From Calophaca sinica (Eukaryota; Streptophyta; Magnoliopsida; Fabales; Fabaceae): a stretch of DNA of 64,000 nucleotides. Within the stretch, counting starts at the first letter, position 1; every line of letters begins with the position of its first letter. A program made the translations under genes and the position numbers. Location: the NCBI GenBank assembly GCA_037113605.1, contig CM073733.1:49105606-49169605 (forward strand). The letters run 5' to 3'. This document shows, one piece after another, positions 43,029-54,134 of this stretch. The notes beneath the pieces are model-generated. The model was given only the letters and a program-made list of their open reading frames with translations, did not search any database and had not been told where the DNA came from.

Positions 43029-44639
43029 TCATTTCTCTAAAATTGATTGATCATTTGTTAGTGCTTCATCAATAGTCTTGGGCTCTATTTCTAACAACAA
43101 TGCAAAGTCAGAGTGTTCCCTAAGAGATGATCTTATTATAACTCTATTACTTAGTTCGCCAATGATCTGGTCCTTTGGGTGATGAGTTTTGAACTTCCAG
43201 TATGTTGTCGTCTCTTCTTGAGTCTTGTCACCAGACGCAGAATCAGAGTCAGCACCTTTGACACTATCATCTGTTTCTTTGCTTATCTGCATATCTGTAA
43301 AGATCTCATCCAGCTCTGACGTTTCATTGTCAGGCTTCTTATAATCAAATCTCACATGCATAGACTCATCAACAATTAATGTTGCTTTGTTGTATACTCT
43401 GTAAGCTTTAGAGCATTCAGAATATCCCAAAAAGATAGCTTTGTGTGATTTTGAATCAAATTTTCCAAGACTGTCCTTTCTATTGAGAACAAAGCAGTCA
43501 CACCCAAATTGGTGAAAATATGAAATGTTGGGTTTTCTTCCTTTCCACAATTCATATGGAGTCTTATTCAAAATAGGTCTAATATAGATTCTATTTTGAA
43601 TATAACATGCAGTGTTAACTGCTTCTGCCCAAAAGTGCTTTGCAACATTAGATTCGTGAATCATGGTTCTGGCCATTTCTTGAAGGGATCTATTTTTCCT
43701 TTCTACAACATCATTTTGTTGTGGTGTTCTAGGTGATAAAAAATTGTGAGAGATGCCATGCTCTTCACAGAAGTTTTGAAATTGTTCATTTTCAAATTCT
43801 CCACCATGATCACTTCTAATTGTTGTAATACAAAAACCTTTTTCATTTTGCACTTGTTTGTAGAAAACAGAAAACATTGTAAATGACTCATCCTTTTGTG
43901 TAAGGAATTTTACCCATGTCCACCTCGTATAGTCATCAATAATTACAAGTCCTTATTTCTTTCCAGACAAAGATGCAGTTTTGGTTGGACCAAATAAATC
44001 TAAAAGCAAAAGCTCAAGTGGTCTTGAGGTGGAAACAATATTTTTGGACTCAAAGGAAGATTTTGTTTGTTTCCCTTTTTGGCATGCTTCACAAAGATCA
44101 TCAGATTGATACCTAAGATAGAGTATGCCTCTAACAAGTTCTTTCTTGTTAAGCTTCGAGATTAACCTCAAGCTGGCATGACCCAATCTTTTGTGCCAAG
44201 TCCATTGCTCTTCATCAACTGACAAAAAGCACTTGACATTTTGATTTGCCAACTCAAAAAGTTTTATTTTAAAAATATTGTACTTTCTCTTTGCTTTAAA
44301 GAAAATGGATCTATCTTTCTTGCTCTTGACTATACAAGCATTATCACTAAAGCCAACATCATACCCACTATTGCATAATTGACTTACACTTAGTAGGTTA
44401 TGCTTTAGGCCGTCAACAAGTAAAACATTATCAATAGAAGGTAGAAATTTCTCACCAATTCTTCCACTTTCAATAATTTTACCTTTTTGGTTTCCTCCGA
44501 AACCTATTGTTCCACTCTCTTTTAGTTGGAGTTCTTGGAACATACGCCTTTCTCCCGTTATGTGACGTGAGCACCCACTGGCCAAGTACCAGAACTGGTG
44601 TTTCAACTCTGTTGCTAAGCAAATCTGCAACATATACAA
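43029..44639 (-). pseudogene. Copia protease end and integrase, copy A
   Basis: The protease active-site region reads WYLASGCSRHITGE (near 44,590), where the family has the catalytic D-S-G; the Asp is Ala. The pre-integrase zinc region follows with WTWHKRLGHASLRLISKL and LCEACQKGKQ (H..H..C..C). A stop at 43,953 comes after the first catalytic Asp (LLLLDLFGPTKTASLSG). Integrase continues in another frame from about 43,950 with TIRSDHGGEFENEQFQNFC (second Asp) and RTPQQNDVVERKNRSLQEMA (Glu), then PYELWKGRKPNISYFHQFGC and AIFLGYSECSKAYRVYN. The linker to RT is acidic and low in conservation. Confidence 0.92.
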
Positions 44640-45383
44640 TCTTGTCCTTAGATACCCAAATCTTTTTGGGTTCTCTTTTGTTAATTCTAGAAGAAAACTT
44701 GCCTTTCTTATTTTTCAATTCATAGCGAGTACTTCTTATGTATCCTTTCTTATTGCATAAGGTACAAAGTAGATAGTCACTATGATTGTTAGTATCTTTG
44801 GATTTCAAATTCGTGTTTTGAAACGTGGGTTCCTCTGGTTTGTAACCAAGACCCTTTTTACCATTTTGGCTTACATCCCAAATCATAGATGCTTGTTTGC
44901 CTCGTGTAATACACTCAGCAAGAAATCTTTGAAATCTCTCTTCATATTTTTAAGAGTTACATTCAATCTTTTCCTCAATCTTAGAGCTGTCACTCACCAG
45001 ACGGTGGTTTTCAGCTTTGCGTTTCTCATTCTCTTCATTGAGTATTTGAAATTCTTTTGAAAGTTTTGAGAATTTCTTTTTCAAAGATTTATAACTCAAT
45101 GTTGAGCTTAGAAGACTCATCTAAGAGTTCATCAAAAGCTATTTGAATATCAGAGGATGAGTTAGAATCTATCTCTTCATCTTCTTTTTCACTGTCTGTT
45201 CCTATGGTAGCCATCAGAGCCATGTTGGCTTGTTCCTAAACATCATCAGACGATGATGAATCAGAATCATCCAATATTGCTATGAGACCCTTCTTCTTCT
45301 TGCCTTTGAAACCACCTTTCCTTGGTTTCTCTTTCTCGAGTTGTGGACATTCAGACTTAAAATGTCCTGGCTTTTTGCACTCG
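44640..45383 (-). pseudogene. Copia gag C-terminus and protease start, copy A, cut in the zinc knuckle
   Basis: Directly left of the CACTA end the minus strand reads ECKKPGHFKSECPQLEKEKP, which is a CCHC knuckle whose first Cys lies beyond the insertion. A Lys-rich and Ser/Asp-rich stretch follows (KGKKKKGLIAILDDSDSSSS), then coiled-coil-like sequence with several stops, a second knuckle-like LCTLCNKKGYIRSTRY (44,780-44,735; His replaced by Tyr) and KIWVSKD, which leads into protease. Confidence 0.8.
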
Positions 45384-45719
45384 CACTACTAGAATTCAGC
45401 TTAGTAGCGTAGGCCAAACCATGTTTAGCGTTGGCATAGCGTCGTGTCGGGTCCGACGGGAAACCACTCAAAGCTAATATTTTGCGTCCACGATTTTGAG
45501 GCCGACGCTAAAATCGATGCTACAAATGCGATCAACGCTAATTAGCATCGGTCTAACTCACGTAAGCGGCCTTCACTAAAATTAGCGTCGGCCAGAACCC
45601 CATGCTTATTAGCGTCGGTTTGGACCACGCGAATAATTCTGTTTAAAAAAAAAAAATCTCTGTTTCAAAATTTCTTCCTCATCACTTACAGACACATTTC
45701 CCATGCCTCATAAATTATT

Positions 45720-45905
45720 CAATTTTGTAATTATCTTCTGAAATGACATAATAAATGGAAAGTCTATTGCATCTTGCCTCAGAGAAATACCGTCAAGGGA
45801 AACAGAAGCTACATCCATAGTTAATGCCACAAAAGTAGGAGAGCTATAGCTTAAGCCAGTTGTATAATCAGTCTAAAAATTCAATCCATTTGCATCTATA
45901 ATTGA
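45720..45905 (-). other. Coding-like segment of unknown origin in the CACTA body
   Basis: On the minus strand a readable stretch includes VDILVPSIIDANGLNF, a stop, then TDYTTGLSYSSPTFVALT and MDVASVSLDGISLRQDAIDF. Codon-like flow and splice-like borders suggest a host exon, but I do not recognise the family. Confidence 0.3.
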
Positions 45906-46069
45906 AGGAACTAAAATATCAATCTTAACTATATAAGATACTATTATTCTTTTGAACAATGTAAATAAAATGCAATTGCAAAAATAAAGAGAAGAAATAT
46001 TTTATCACTACAAATAGCATTAGAATGAATAAAATAAATACAACTATAAAAGACTTAAAAAAGCCTTAC

Positions 46070-46177
46070 AACCAATTTTCTGTTCCAAAGGAGTACATTG
46101 ATGAAAGACACTTAGAGCACGCACAAACTCCTCAAACCCTATGGCGTCAATTCTTTTTCAGCAAAGAGATCAAATAC
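46070..46177 (-). pseudogene. Calcineurin B-like (CBL) protein exon fragment captured by CACTA
   Basis: The minus-strand exon follows an acceptor CTCTTGTCCAG and opens VFDLFAEKE; after a one-base loss it continues DAIGFEEFVRALSVFH and then QCTPLEQKI, ending at a GTAAGG donor. Plant CBL calcium sensors have VFDLFD..., GFEEFARALSVFHPNAPI-type sequence at this place (end of one EF hand and the linker), and an exon begins exactly at VFDLF. CBLs bind Ca2+ and recruit CIPK kinases. Here only this exon is recognisable, with a frameshift in the EF-hand loop, so it is non-functional. Neighbouring exons are not seen, which fits transposon capture with intronic flanks. Confidence 0.75.
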
Positions 46178-47834
46178 CTGGACAAGAGTATAAAAAATAC
46201 ATGAACTCAATTAAATAAGACAAAAAGAAAAAACACCAATAAATAACTACCTAAGCAACTACTAATCGATGCATATATGTGTAAAAGAAAGAACACCAAT
46301 AAAACACCAATAAATAACTACCTATGCAACTACTGATCAATGTATATATGTGTAACCCCAACATTTTATTTTTCCACCGATAAACTCTCCACTAACATTC
46401 ATGATTCTGGCAGAAAATGGTAGCCCTACCAACACGAACCTAAATGCAATAGACAAGCAAAGTAGAAAAATAATAATTACAACCTGGAAGAAAATAGATA
46501 TTCACATTCTACATAAAATAAAATTAATAGCACATGGCAGAAAAAGCACACTGTCAAGAATAGGCGTGCTCAATATTCTGTTCAATCCTCATACGAGGGT
46601 CGCATCAAGTTCCTATGTTGGGGTTGCACAAGAGGATTCCCATATACTTTAGAAGTTAATGTAAGCAAAATCCTGTCAATTCTATTGCAAAAACGTTTTT
46701 CACTTCTTGAAATTATTGTAAAAACCTGCAGATTCATTGGAAATAATTAACAAAAATTAGCCAAGAGCAGAAAAAGTAATATGAAATCATATTCAATATG
46801 AAATCGACTATCTATATCACAAAAGAGCAGACACAAACATTTGAATCACATACATAACTGTCAAACTAGTTAAAAAGTTTAATCAAGTGCAGATGCAATG
46901 GCTCTACTGCACAGTCAATTGAGACCTGGACATTGACAGATAGCACACTAAAAGTGTTCACAATCAATTCCACAAGTGGTTTGATAAGCAGTCACAATAT
47001 CAATCATATCAATATGTTGAACCTGGACGTTGACAGATAGCACATTAATAAACAAGAAATTTTACTTATAAAATATTTACTCTCTAATTATTTCTTAATA
47101 AAGTGTACACAATCCAACACGTCAATTTCCATTGAATTTTAAGCATATGCATATGCATGCATCATAACATGCTCTGACTAAGACCTCAATCAAAGAATTT
47201 AGAATTGTTTGCTCAGTTCATTCCCATGAAAAGCTCGTGATTTATCTAAGCAAGAGTTGGCATGAAATAGCACACCAAGAAGCAGGATATGCAGACCTTG
47301 AAAGGAGATAATCATTGATCTGTAGTCTTATCCTTTATGCACATCAGAAAGGGAGAAATAAACTAATAGCTTTGGTATACTTTATCCAATTATTTTAGCA
47401 CATGGCCATCAGGGAATGCTGTTCTTAGATAGGTGCATCGGTTGAAGAAGGCAACACCGAATTTTGGAAGCAGAGAAGAATTATAATACTGGAGGGCTTT
47501 CAGATAAGCTATGTGTGGTTATGTCATGATTTCAGCATTTAAGTTAAAGATATTTACTTGAATGAAGTAAATTAATGAGATGGCTGCAGAACTTACATGA
47601 AACAGAATTTATAAAATAAGAGAATGGCAGCAAGTATGATGCAGGATCATAAGGGGATTCAAGGATAATGTTTAAGTCATAATAAGAGAAAACACATTTT
47701 AGAAGAGATATATCACAACAACAATTTAAAAACAATTGTTCATGCTCAGAATGATAAAAAATATAAAGCCATCAGGCAAATATAATTAATTTGGAAAACA
47801 GAAAGTATCAGCTACCAAGAGTCAATTTGAATTA
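46178..47834. other. Remaining CACTA interior, non-coding
   Basis: Intron-like AT-rich sequence. A local tandem duplication with a period of about 76 bp carries AACACCAATAAATAACTACC twice (46,227-46,375), and a repeated GACAGATAGCACA phrase occurs near 46,935 and 47,033. No coding sequence that I can support. Confidence 0.5.
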
Positions 47835-48086
47835 TGTAACACCCCGTTTTCGGAGTGCTACTAAACTAGTATTCTGACAAAAGTTGACATGTTTCCGAAA
47901 TGTGGAATACTCTGCTCGTAAGGTCTCTGAAAAATGCGGTTCTATATTTTTTTTCTTTTTCTGCAAAACTACTTTTTAAACTAGCGGACAGAGTATCACA
48001 GTGACTTTTAGAAACATGGCGGTGAATAATTTAAGACACCAAATAAACCACATTAGCGACATTCATTTATTTCCATCAATTCATAT
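47835..48086. mobile_element. Truncated LTR (Ty3-type start)
   Basis: It starts TGTAACACCCCGTTTTCGG, a start shared in pattern with the Ty3 LTRs of this window, and loses identity at about 48,086 where the env-like sequence of a copia element begins. Non-coding. Confidence 0.45.
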
Positions 48087-48619
48087 ATGATAATACATGT
48101 TGAAAGCATAACAGGCACATTCATTTTTTATGGAATGGGAGTTTTTATAAGAAGAATTTATGGAGAAGCTTCCTTGGTGCAATTTGATGCTTATACTAAA
48201 GATCTGCTTCAGCACAGGGAAACTATTTGTATGCTTATGCTGTATCCTGAAGAACTTGTGTGTAGATGGGAATGGGAAATGGATCAAGAGAAACAGAAGC
48301 TGAGAAGATTCATCAAATGGTCCTTACCAAATGATGACCTCCTTCAGAAGGCTAAGCAAGAAATGAAAGGAAACTGAGATTGTCACAAGATGTGCTAGTA
48401 GAGCACCAGAAGATGGAATCTCAAAGGGCTGTTACAGTTGAATCGGTTCTAGAAGCTGATGTTGAACCTGCACCTGCAAATGCTGATGTTGTCATTTTGC
48501 CTAGAGCAGAATTTGAAGCTATCATGGCAACCAATCAAAAAGTGGCTCAGTTGGAAAGCACTTTGAAATTTATCTTGGAACGTTTCAATCTTGATCCTCC
48601 ACCTCCACCAAACCCCTAA
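48087..48619 (+). pseudogene. C-terminal part of env-like ORF, copy B
   Basis: Two overlapping frames (to 48,377 and 48,380-48,619) read VQFDAYTKDLLQHRETICML, WEWEMDQEKQKLRRFIKWSL and, after a frame change, PANADVVILPRAEFEAIMAT and LESTLKFILERFNLDPPPPP before the stop. Size, a coiled-coil-like tail and position before the polypurine tracts match the end of the env-like ORF of copy A. Confidence 0.65.
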
Positions 48620-48795
48620 TTTTTTTTTTTTTTACTTTTTATTTGTGTGCTAATCACAATTTCTATTTTTTGATACAATCAAATATTTATGTTACTTGGT
48701 ACAATTATATTTCTAATTTTTTATCTTCAAATTTTCTAAATGCTACTACTTACTGTTTTGACTATGATGTGTTTTACACTCTTTTTGTCTGATGA

Positions 48796-48814
48796 CAAAA
48801 GGGGGAGTAAAAGA
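48796..48814 (+). other. Second polypurine tract, copy B
   Basis: CAAAAGGGGGAGTAAAAG preceded by TGTCTGATGA; same arrangement as copies A and C. Confidence 0.7.
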
Positions 48815-49280
48815 AAGGTCTGATGAACTCGTTGAAAGTCCGATGAACATTCTGATGAACTCGTTAAAAGTCCGATGGACACGCTGAAGTATCACAAATT
48901 TCATGCATAAATCATATACATAACATGTTCCTTAATTACTCAGATACTCATTGATATTCATTGTCTGATGCTTTGATAATCTTCAATATCTATTGGCACA
49001 ATTTTATTCAATTTTGTACAATGAATTTTAGCATCTAATACTTGAGTATATTCATTGTTGGTACAATGTTCTCAGTATCCGATCTCAACGTTTAAATCAA
49101 ATATATGCTCTGATACTTGTATGCATTTTTTTTTTGCATTCACATAAATGCTCTAATTATCATAAATTACTCGGATACCTGATATATTTAATTTTATCTG
49201 AGTTGTTGAACTCAGGGGGAGACCCTTGAAATTATTTTTGAAATTAAATTGTTCATCAACCATGGATATTTGTCATCATC

Positions 49281-49294
49281 AAAAAGGGGGAGAT
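49281..49294 (+). other. Polypurine tract next to LTR, copy B
   Basis: AAAAAGGGGGAGAT immediately before the LTR start TGTTGGAACC. Confidence 0.9.
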
Positions 49295-50506
49295 TGTTGG
49301 AACCTAAACGATTGAGAAGTTTAGACCCTCATTAATTTTGATGATAACAAAGTATCTCCTGATAAGTCTTTGAGTACGCAGGTATTAAAATCTCTTATGT
49401 TTTATCTTACTCAAGCAAGAAGAAGAAAATTCACAAGTACTGAATACATTCCATGTGTGTCAGCATCCGGTTTACTCCAGCATCTTGTGTAAAGTAAGCG
49501 TCCGGTAGTGTTATTCTTTGACACATGGATTACTCAATTGCTGCGAGTATCCGTCTCCTGCTCTGAGCGAGTATCTGGTCTTTTAATGAATCACGTGATG
49601 ATCACGTTGTTGCTCTTCACCTCAGCTACTTTGGAACGGAATTCGAATTTGATTTTATGTGCTCAATTTTATGTATGAGGAATCAAAGGTGACACCTTTA
49701 GAATAAGACAAATTCGTACAAGGCAATTGTGTGAAAAGCAGATAGTACAATAACAGAAGTATGTATTATTCTGATATTCTCTGGAAAGAAAGAAAATGAC
49801 ATAATTTCAAATTGCTTCACCTAATGATTTGGAGCTGAAATATCTGCAACGGTATTATCCTCAAGACTCCTATAAATACTTCAAGGTATTCGTTGAAGAA
49901 ATGGCTAGAGAAACTGCAAGAAACTACATTCTGAAAAGGTTACTACTTAAGTGAGCAATCAAGTTTTGTGCCAAGTCTCTGGACTACAAGAACTGAACCT
50001 CAGCGTCTGATTCTTTCTTTTAGAAAGTTATTTGTTTGAACTTAATCTTTTCATCCTCTCTATGAGAGTTATCTTGATTGTATTCAAAATTATCTTTGTG
50101 AAAGTTGTATTGCCTAGTTAAGGCTTTGTTCCTCAAAGGCTCGAACGTACTGAGTCGTTTTGAGAAGTTAAGAGTATTGTCAAGTTTGTGACAATAGAAT
50201 ACTCTTAAGGAAATTTGTAATTAGTTGATTATAGTGGAAAATCCTTCAGGAACGAAGGGACTAGACGTAGCTACCAGGTTGGTGATAAACTAGTATAAAT
50301 ATCTGTGTCTATTGCTTTACAGCTTTATACTTACAGTTATCTTGCACATAAAAACAAGTGTTCAAAAATCTTATTTCCAACGCCTGGTCCTACTCCAGCA
50401 TCCGATTTCAAACAAATTCTTTTTCAAGTGTTTTAAGTGTTTTTAACTCAAAGTTTGCGAAAAGTTCATAAACACAATTCAACCCCCTTCTTGTGTTCAC
50501 GTTCAA
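49295..50506 (+). repeat. 3' LTR of SIRE-type copy B
   Basis: It starts TGTTGGAACCTAAACG and ends CAATTCAACCCCCTTCTTG ... CACGTTCA. A TATA-like CCTATAAATAC is near 49,868. Upstream are iterated CAGCATCCGGT, AAGCGTCCGGT and GAGTATCCGTC-type motifs (49,460-49,580). Right flank is copy D. Confidence 0.8.
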
Positions 50507-50919
50507 GGGTACAGAGTGATGCGAAAGAGGTAGAGTAGTGGGAAAGTTTTGAAACAAAAGGTACAGTTACTTTTTCAAAACTGCTTCGTATTTATCTTAA
50601 TAAAAAAATTAAATAAAAAAGAAAATAAAAATAAAGATTCTCTTTCAATTAAATGCAGTTGCCAAAATAAAGTAAATGAAGAAAAAGATTTTATTGAAAA
50701 CACAAATTTAATCATGACTCAGTAGGTGTGATGAGACGCTTCGGTCCCACACGCGGGTGACACGTGTGTGCTCGGATGCACGCAACGAATTCATAGGATG
50801 TTGAATTATGCAATGTGAATCACATATCATATGTTTACACGTGTTATTGCTTATGTCATACCAGATGCTGAATGATACATTTCACAAGACGCTGAGATTA
50901 ATCATTCTTCTATAAGATG
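50507..50919 (-). mobile_element. SIRE-type copy D scrap: pol C-terminus and post-pol spacer
   Basis: At the right edge the minus strand reads HLIEE-stop (CATCTTATAGAAGAATGATTAA), equivalent to HLMKE-stop at the end of copy A pol (41,585), and the following sequence is a diverged copy of the spacer at 41,090-41,584 (shared AATAATGACTCAGT / AATCATGACTCAGT). It was split by the Ogre-like element at 50,920. Confidence 0.65.
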
Positions 50920-53155
50920 TGAAGTACCCTAATTTTGTCCGACCTTTTTATTTTATTTTATTTTATTTTATTTTATAATAATAATAATAGTAATAGCTGT
51001 AGTAGTAGTAGTAATAAAAATATTTTTGGTCTCATGAAAAAAAAAGAAAGGAAAAGAAAAGAATAAAAGAATAAAAAAGGAAAAAAAAAGAGAAAAAGAA
51101 AGGGGTTATGGATAGTAATACTGGGGGTGCTAATAGCAAGGAACCAAAGTTTGCCACAGCCCAAAGGCTGGCCATAAGCCCAACAGCGCACCACTCCCCT
51201 CTCTATTTTACTCGTGCACCCCTTTTTCTTTTGTTCAACACCCCTGCATGCCTCACTCTCTCACTGCTACGCGCACCCCACCTTTTATTTCTACGCCCCT
51301 TGCCCAGCCAGCAACGCTGCGTAACCCACGCGTGGCCCATCACCAACCCAACAGCCCAAAATCGCCTAACTTAAACCTAATTCCCTCACTCCCTCATTTC
51401 CTCCCTCACACAGAGCAGCTGCGGCCGTTCCACCCCCTTCCTCATTCTCTCCCTTTCTCTCATCATCTTCATCTTATCCCAAACCCTAATCCCTATCTTC
51501 TTCTCCTTCCTCCATTCAAAAATCCCTCCTCATCTCCAACCCTAGGCCGCCGCGGCCAAGCCCCATTCTCTCAAACCAAAACCCTAATTTCTTCTTCCCA
51601 TACTTCCTTCACACCCAAGCGGCCGCACCAGCTCCTCCTTCTCTCTCAACCTCTTCTTTCTTTTTTTGTCTTCTCAAACCCTAACCCTATTCTCGCCTCC
51701 ATCTCCACCTCCTTATTCACTCTTCTTTCCATCTCTTCCAACCTAACCCTAAACCTCATGACCGAGGCGCCCTCATCTCCAAATCTATCAAATCCGAACC
51801 GAGTCCTCCAAATCACGCCCAAATCAAGTCCAGATTCGAATCAAAGGAAGTCTCTTTCTACTCTTTCCCTTTTACCTCTTTTTTCTGTTAAATGAGTTTT
51901 CAATTACTGATTGATGTTCTGATTTGTTTTGTAGGTGATTGAAAGAGGATTGGAGGCTATAAAAGGCCTCACAAACGAGAAGAAAAGGGGGAACGAACCG
52001 AGAGAAAAAATCCAGAGTGGAGAAAAGACTGAGGGCAAGACAAAGAAGACGAGGCAGAGGCAGAAAAGAAGCCGCGGCCACACAACCCAGTGAGGTTACT
52101 AGAAATAGACAGACCAATCACCATTAGTCTTAGGTTTTTTTTTGAGCCCCCTTCTCTTCACTACGGTAATTTTCTGGGAAAGAGCTAATACCCAGGTTTC
52201 ATCTTCTTCCTTTTATTTCTTTTCTGAATATGGTCATGTAACAGAAACTTAAATCAAAAACTTCCATTGAAGTTTTCTTATTTTCGTTCTTTTACTTTTT
52301 TTGTGTTTGTTTGGTCGTTGCTGTTGTTGTTGCTATTGCAGTTGTTGTTGTTATTGTTATTGTTGGTATCCACGGTTCAGATTGGAATTAGGTTTAGGGT
52401 TTCGCCTTCCAATGGGGCCAAATCCTAAATAGGGATCAATTTGCAAATATGTTGTTAAGAGGAGCATAAAGGAAAAAAAGGGGTTTCTGAAATTCTGTTC
52501 AACATATACACGTTTTCAAAATAAATTGGTCAATGGTTAATATAATAAATAATAAAAATTATATTTTTGAAACTAGTTTTGTTTGTTTTATTTAAAAGAA
52601 AAATGGAATAATGAAAAGAATCAGATATTAACCATGTAATTTTCTATCCATATTGCATAAAAAATAGTGGAGCGATAATTTCATACATGCCTAATTCTTC
52701 CATTTATTTCTTTACTTAGTTCACTAAAAATGAGTTTTTCTGCAAGAAGCTTCGAAACGCCACTCGCACGATTCGGTTGTTTTTGTTGCTCATCTCTATT
52801 TTTATGAAAGTATAATATTTTTGCATTTATCTTTCGGCTAGAAGTCTTGAAATGGCATTCGTACTATTCGGTCGTTTTTCAACTTTTTCCTTATTTTTAA
52901 AAAATCAAACGAGCAAGTTACGTTAAGGGAATTAATTTTTAAGGCAAACATTTTTTTTAAAACAATTAAAAGGGTACCGTTCTTAAACGGGCGTCGTAAG
53001 GGTGCTAACACCTTCCTTACGCGTAACCAACTCCCGAACTCAAATCTGGTTCAAAAGACCTTTTTCTTCAAAATAATTCAAAAATTGGTTTTCCAATATT
53101 TCCTAAAATAAATATTGGTGGCGGCTCCATTTCAATTTTTAGGGTGGTTGTCACA
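50920..53155 (+). repeat. 5' LTR of the Ogre/Tat-like element
   Basis: Starts TGAAGTACCCTAATTTTG, ends GGTGGTTGTCACA. Contains a (TTTTA)n and trinucleotide stretch near its start, a C-rich U3 block (51,180-51,860), a TATA box TATAAAAG (51,958) and a (TTG)n stretch near 52,320. The C-rich block keeps a 215-codon low-complexity open frame. Confidence 0.9.
51958..51965 (+). promoter_or_regulatory. TATA box, 5' LTR
   Basis: TATAAAAG in GAGGCTATAAAAGGCC context, about 1.04 kb into the LTR; identical in the 3' LTR at 58,551. Confidence 0.75.
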
Positions 53156-53157
53156 GC

Positions 53158-53176
53158 TGGCGACTCCACTGGGGAC
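53158..53176 (+). other. Primer-binding site (tRNA-Arg type)
   Basis: TGGCGACTCCACTGGGGAC two bases after the LTR end. Ogre-type elements are known for an Arg-tRNA primer with this kind of sequence. Confidence 0.75.
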
Positions 53177-54134
53177 TTTAGAGAGTCAGGCCTTAAAATT
53201 GTTTGAATTAATTTGTTTGCCTATTATATGATTTATTTCCCTTTTCTTTCTTTTATTCTTATCTTTGATTTATTTGTTTTAATTTTGCTTTATTCTATTT
53301 GTTTCACATGTATAAATGAACTTTAGGATAACCACCTTGTATATAAGTGTATTTGTTAATTTATTTTGCAGCGGGTAGTATTTTAGGTTATTGCTCCTTC
53401 ACCTACTCCACTTGACACATTTTTGCACACTACGAGTGGAACCCTATACCCGGGTTTGAAAAAAAAAAGACTTTAAGTTAGGAGAAGCTGTGTAGTGAGC
53501 ACCTGCTGGACATACGACCAGTTGGGTCCTTGCAAAGGCCTCACCTAGAGTTTGGCCCCATTTGAGAAAAAAACTCTCGTTAATAGTTACCTATTATCGA
53601 CGGTAACATTCGAAAATGGAACCTTTGGCTCTAGGAACCTTTTTAGATTAGTATCCTAAAGCCACCTAATGGAAAGACACTTATGTGGACCATAGATCCG
53701 TTCTAAGGAACTACCAGCCCATATCACCAAAGGAGCAATCTCTATCTGTCTTGTTTTCCATGTGATCAAAGCCGTAGAACCTAAAGTCTTAGGAATTACT
53801 GGTCTACCTCACAAGGGGCACTTTTCCCATTTTTTATCTTCATCCATTTAAATTCCATTATTTTTCAGAAATCCTTTTAAAAAAAAAACAAAAGAATATT
53901 TTCTCTTTTCCATCGCATTCTTTTTGCATGAAGAGCAATATATTAAAAAAAATAGAAAAATATTTCTCCATTATCCATCATATTATTTTGCATAAAATGT
54001 ACATAAAAAAAACATTCATGACATGTATAATCATGGCCTCCTCATAACGTAACTCATTTTTTCTCCTCAACAGAAAAAATAGATACAAATAAGCTTTTCC
54101 TGCATCCCTACCGGACTCGAGCCAATCTAGACTC
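53177..54134 (+). other. Leader between primer site and gag
   Basis: No open frame of note. Ogre-type elements often carry an extra ORF1 upstream of gag; I see none intact here. A-rich runs occur near 53,460 and 53,880. Confidence 0.6.

Larger units (their letters stand above)
35083..45383 (-). mobile_element. SIRE/Maximus-type Ty1/copia element with env-like ORF, minus strand
   Basis: Minus-strand order: gag end (to 44,887), protease-integrase-RT-RNase H (44,886-41,585), post-pol spacer, env-like ORF (39,728-37,026), polypurine tracts and the 3' LTR (36,458-35,083). Long spacer, env-like ORF and RNase H block DADFAGDRIERKSTSGGCQF are hallmarks of the SIRE/Maximus lineage. Insertions: a solo LTR at 39,844-41,064 and a CACTA element from 45,384, which removes the visible 5' end. 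Confidence 0.85.
45384..47834. mobile_element. CACTA-type DNA transposon, right end not visible
   Basis: The left tip is CACTACTAGAATTCAGC, followed by subterminal repeats with the core AGCGTCGG / CCGACGCT and variants GCTAATTAGCATCGG and ATTAGCGTCGG within 45,410-45,640. CACTA ends plus clustered subterminal repeats are diagnostic for En/Spm-type transposons. The target is the gag knuckle of a copia element; a 3-bp duplication cannot be checked because the right end is gone, apparently replaced by the LTR starting at 47,835. No transposase (TNPD/TNPA) is recognised, but a CBL exon fragment is present. Confidence 0.75.
48087..50506 (+). mobile_element. SIRE-type copia copy B, 3' part, plus strand
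   Basis: Env-like C-terminus, spacer with the second polypurine tract (48,796-48,814), the LTR polypurine tract (49,281-49,294) and a complete-looking LTR (49,295-50,506). Opposite orientation to copies A and C. The 5' part is missing. Confidence 0.78.

Noticed and set aside
51670..51760. AACCCTAACCCTA-like sequence resembling plant telomere repeats
   Set aside because: Only two adjacent units within a C-rich LTR block; no array.
51248..51895. 215-codon open frame present in both LTRs (also 57,841-58,488)
   Set aside because: It lies upstream of the LTR TATA box in a C-rich block, is rich in Pro/Ser/Leu from base composition, and has no family resemblance; conservation simply reflects the near-identity of the two LTRs.
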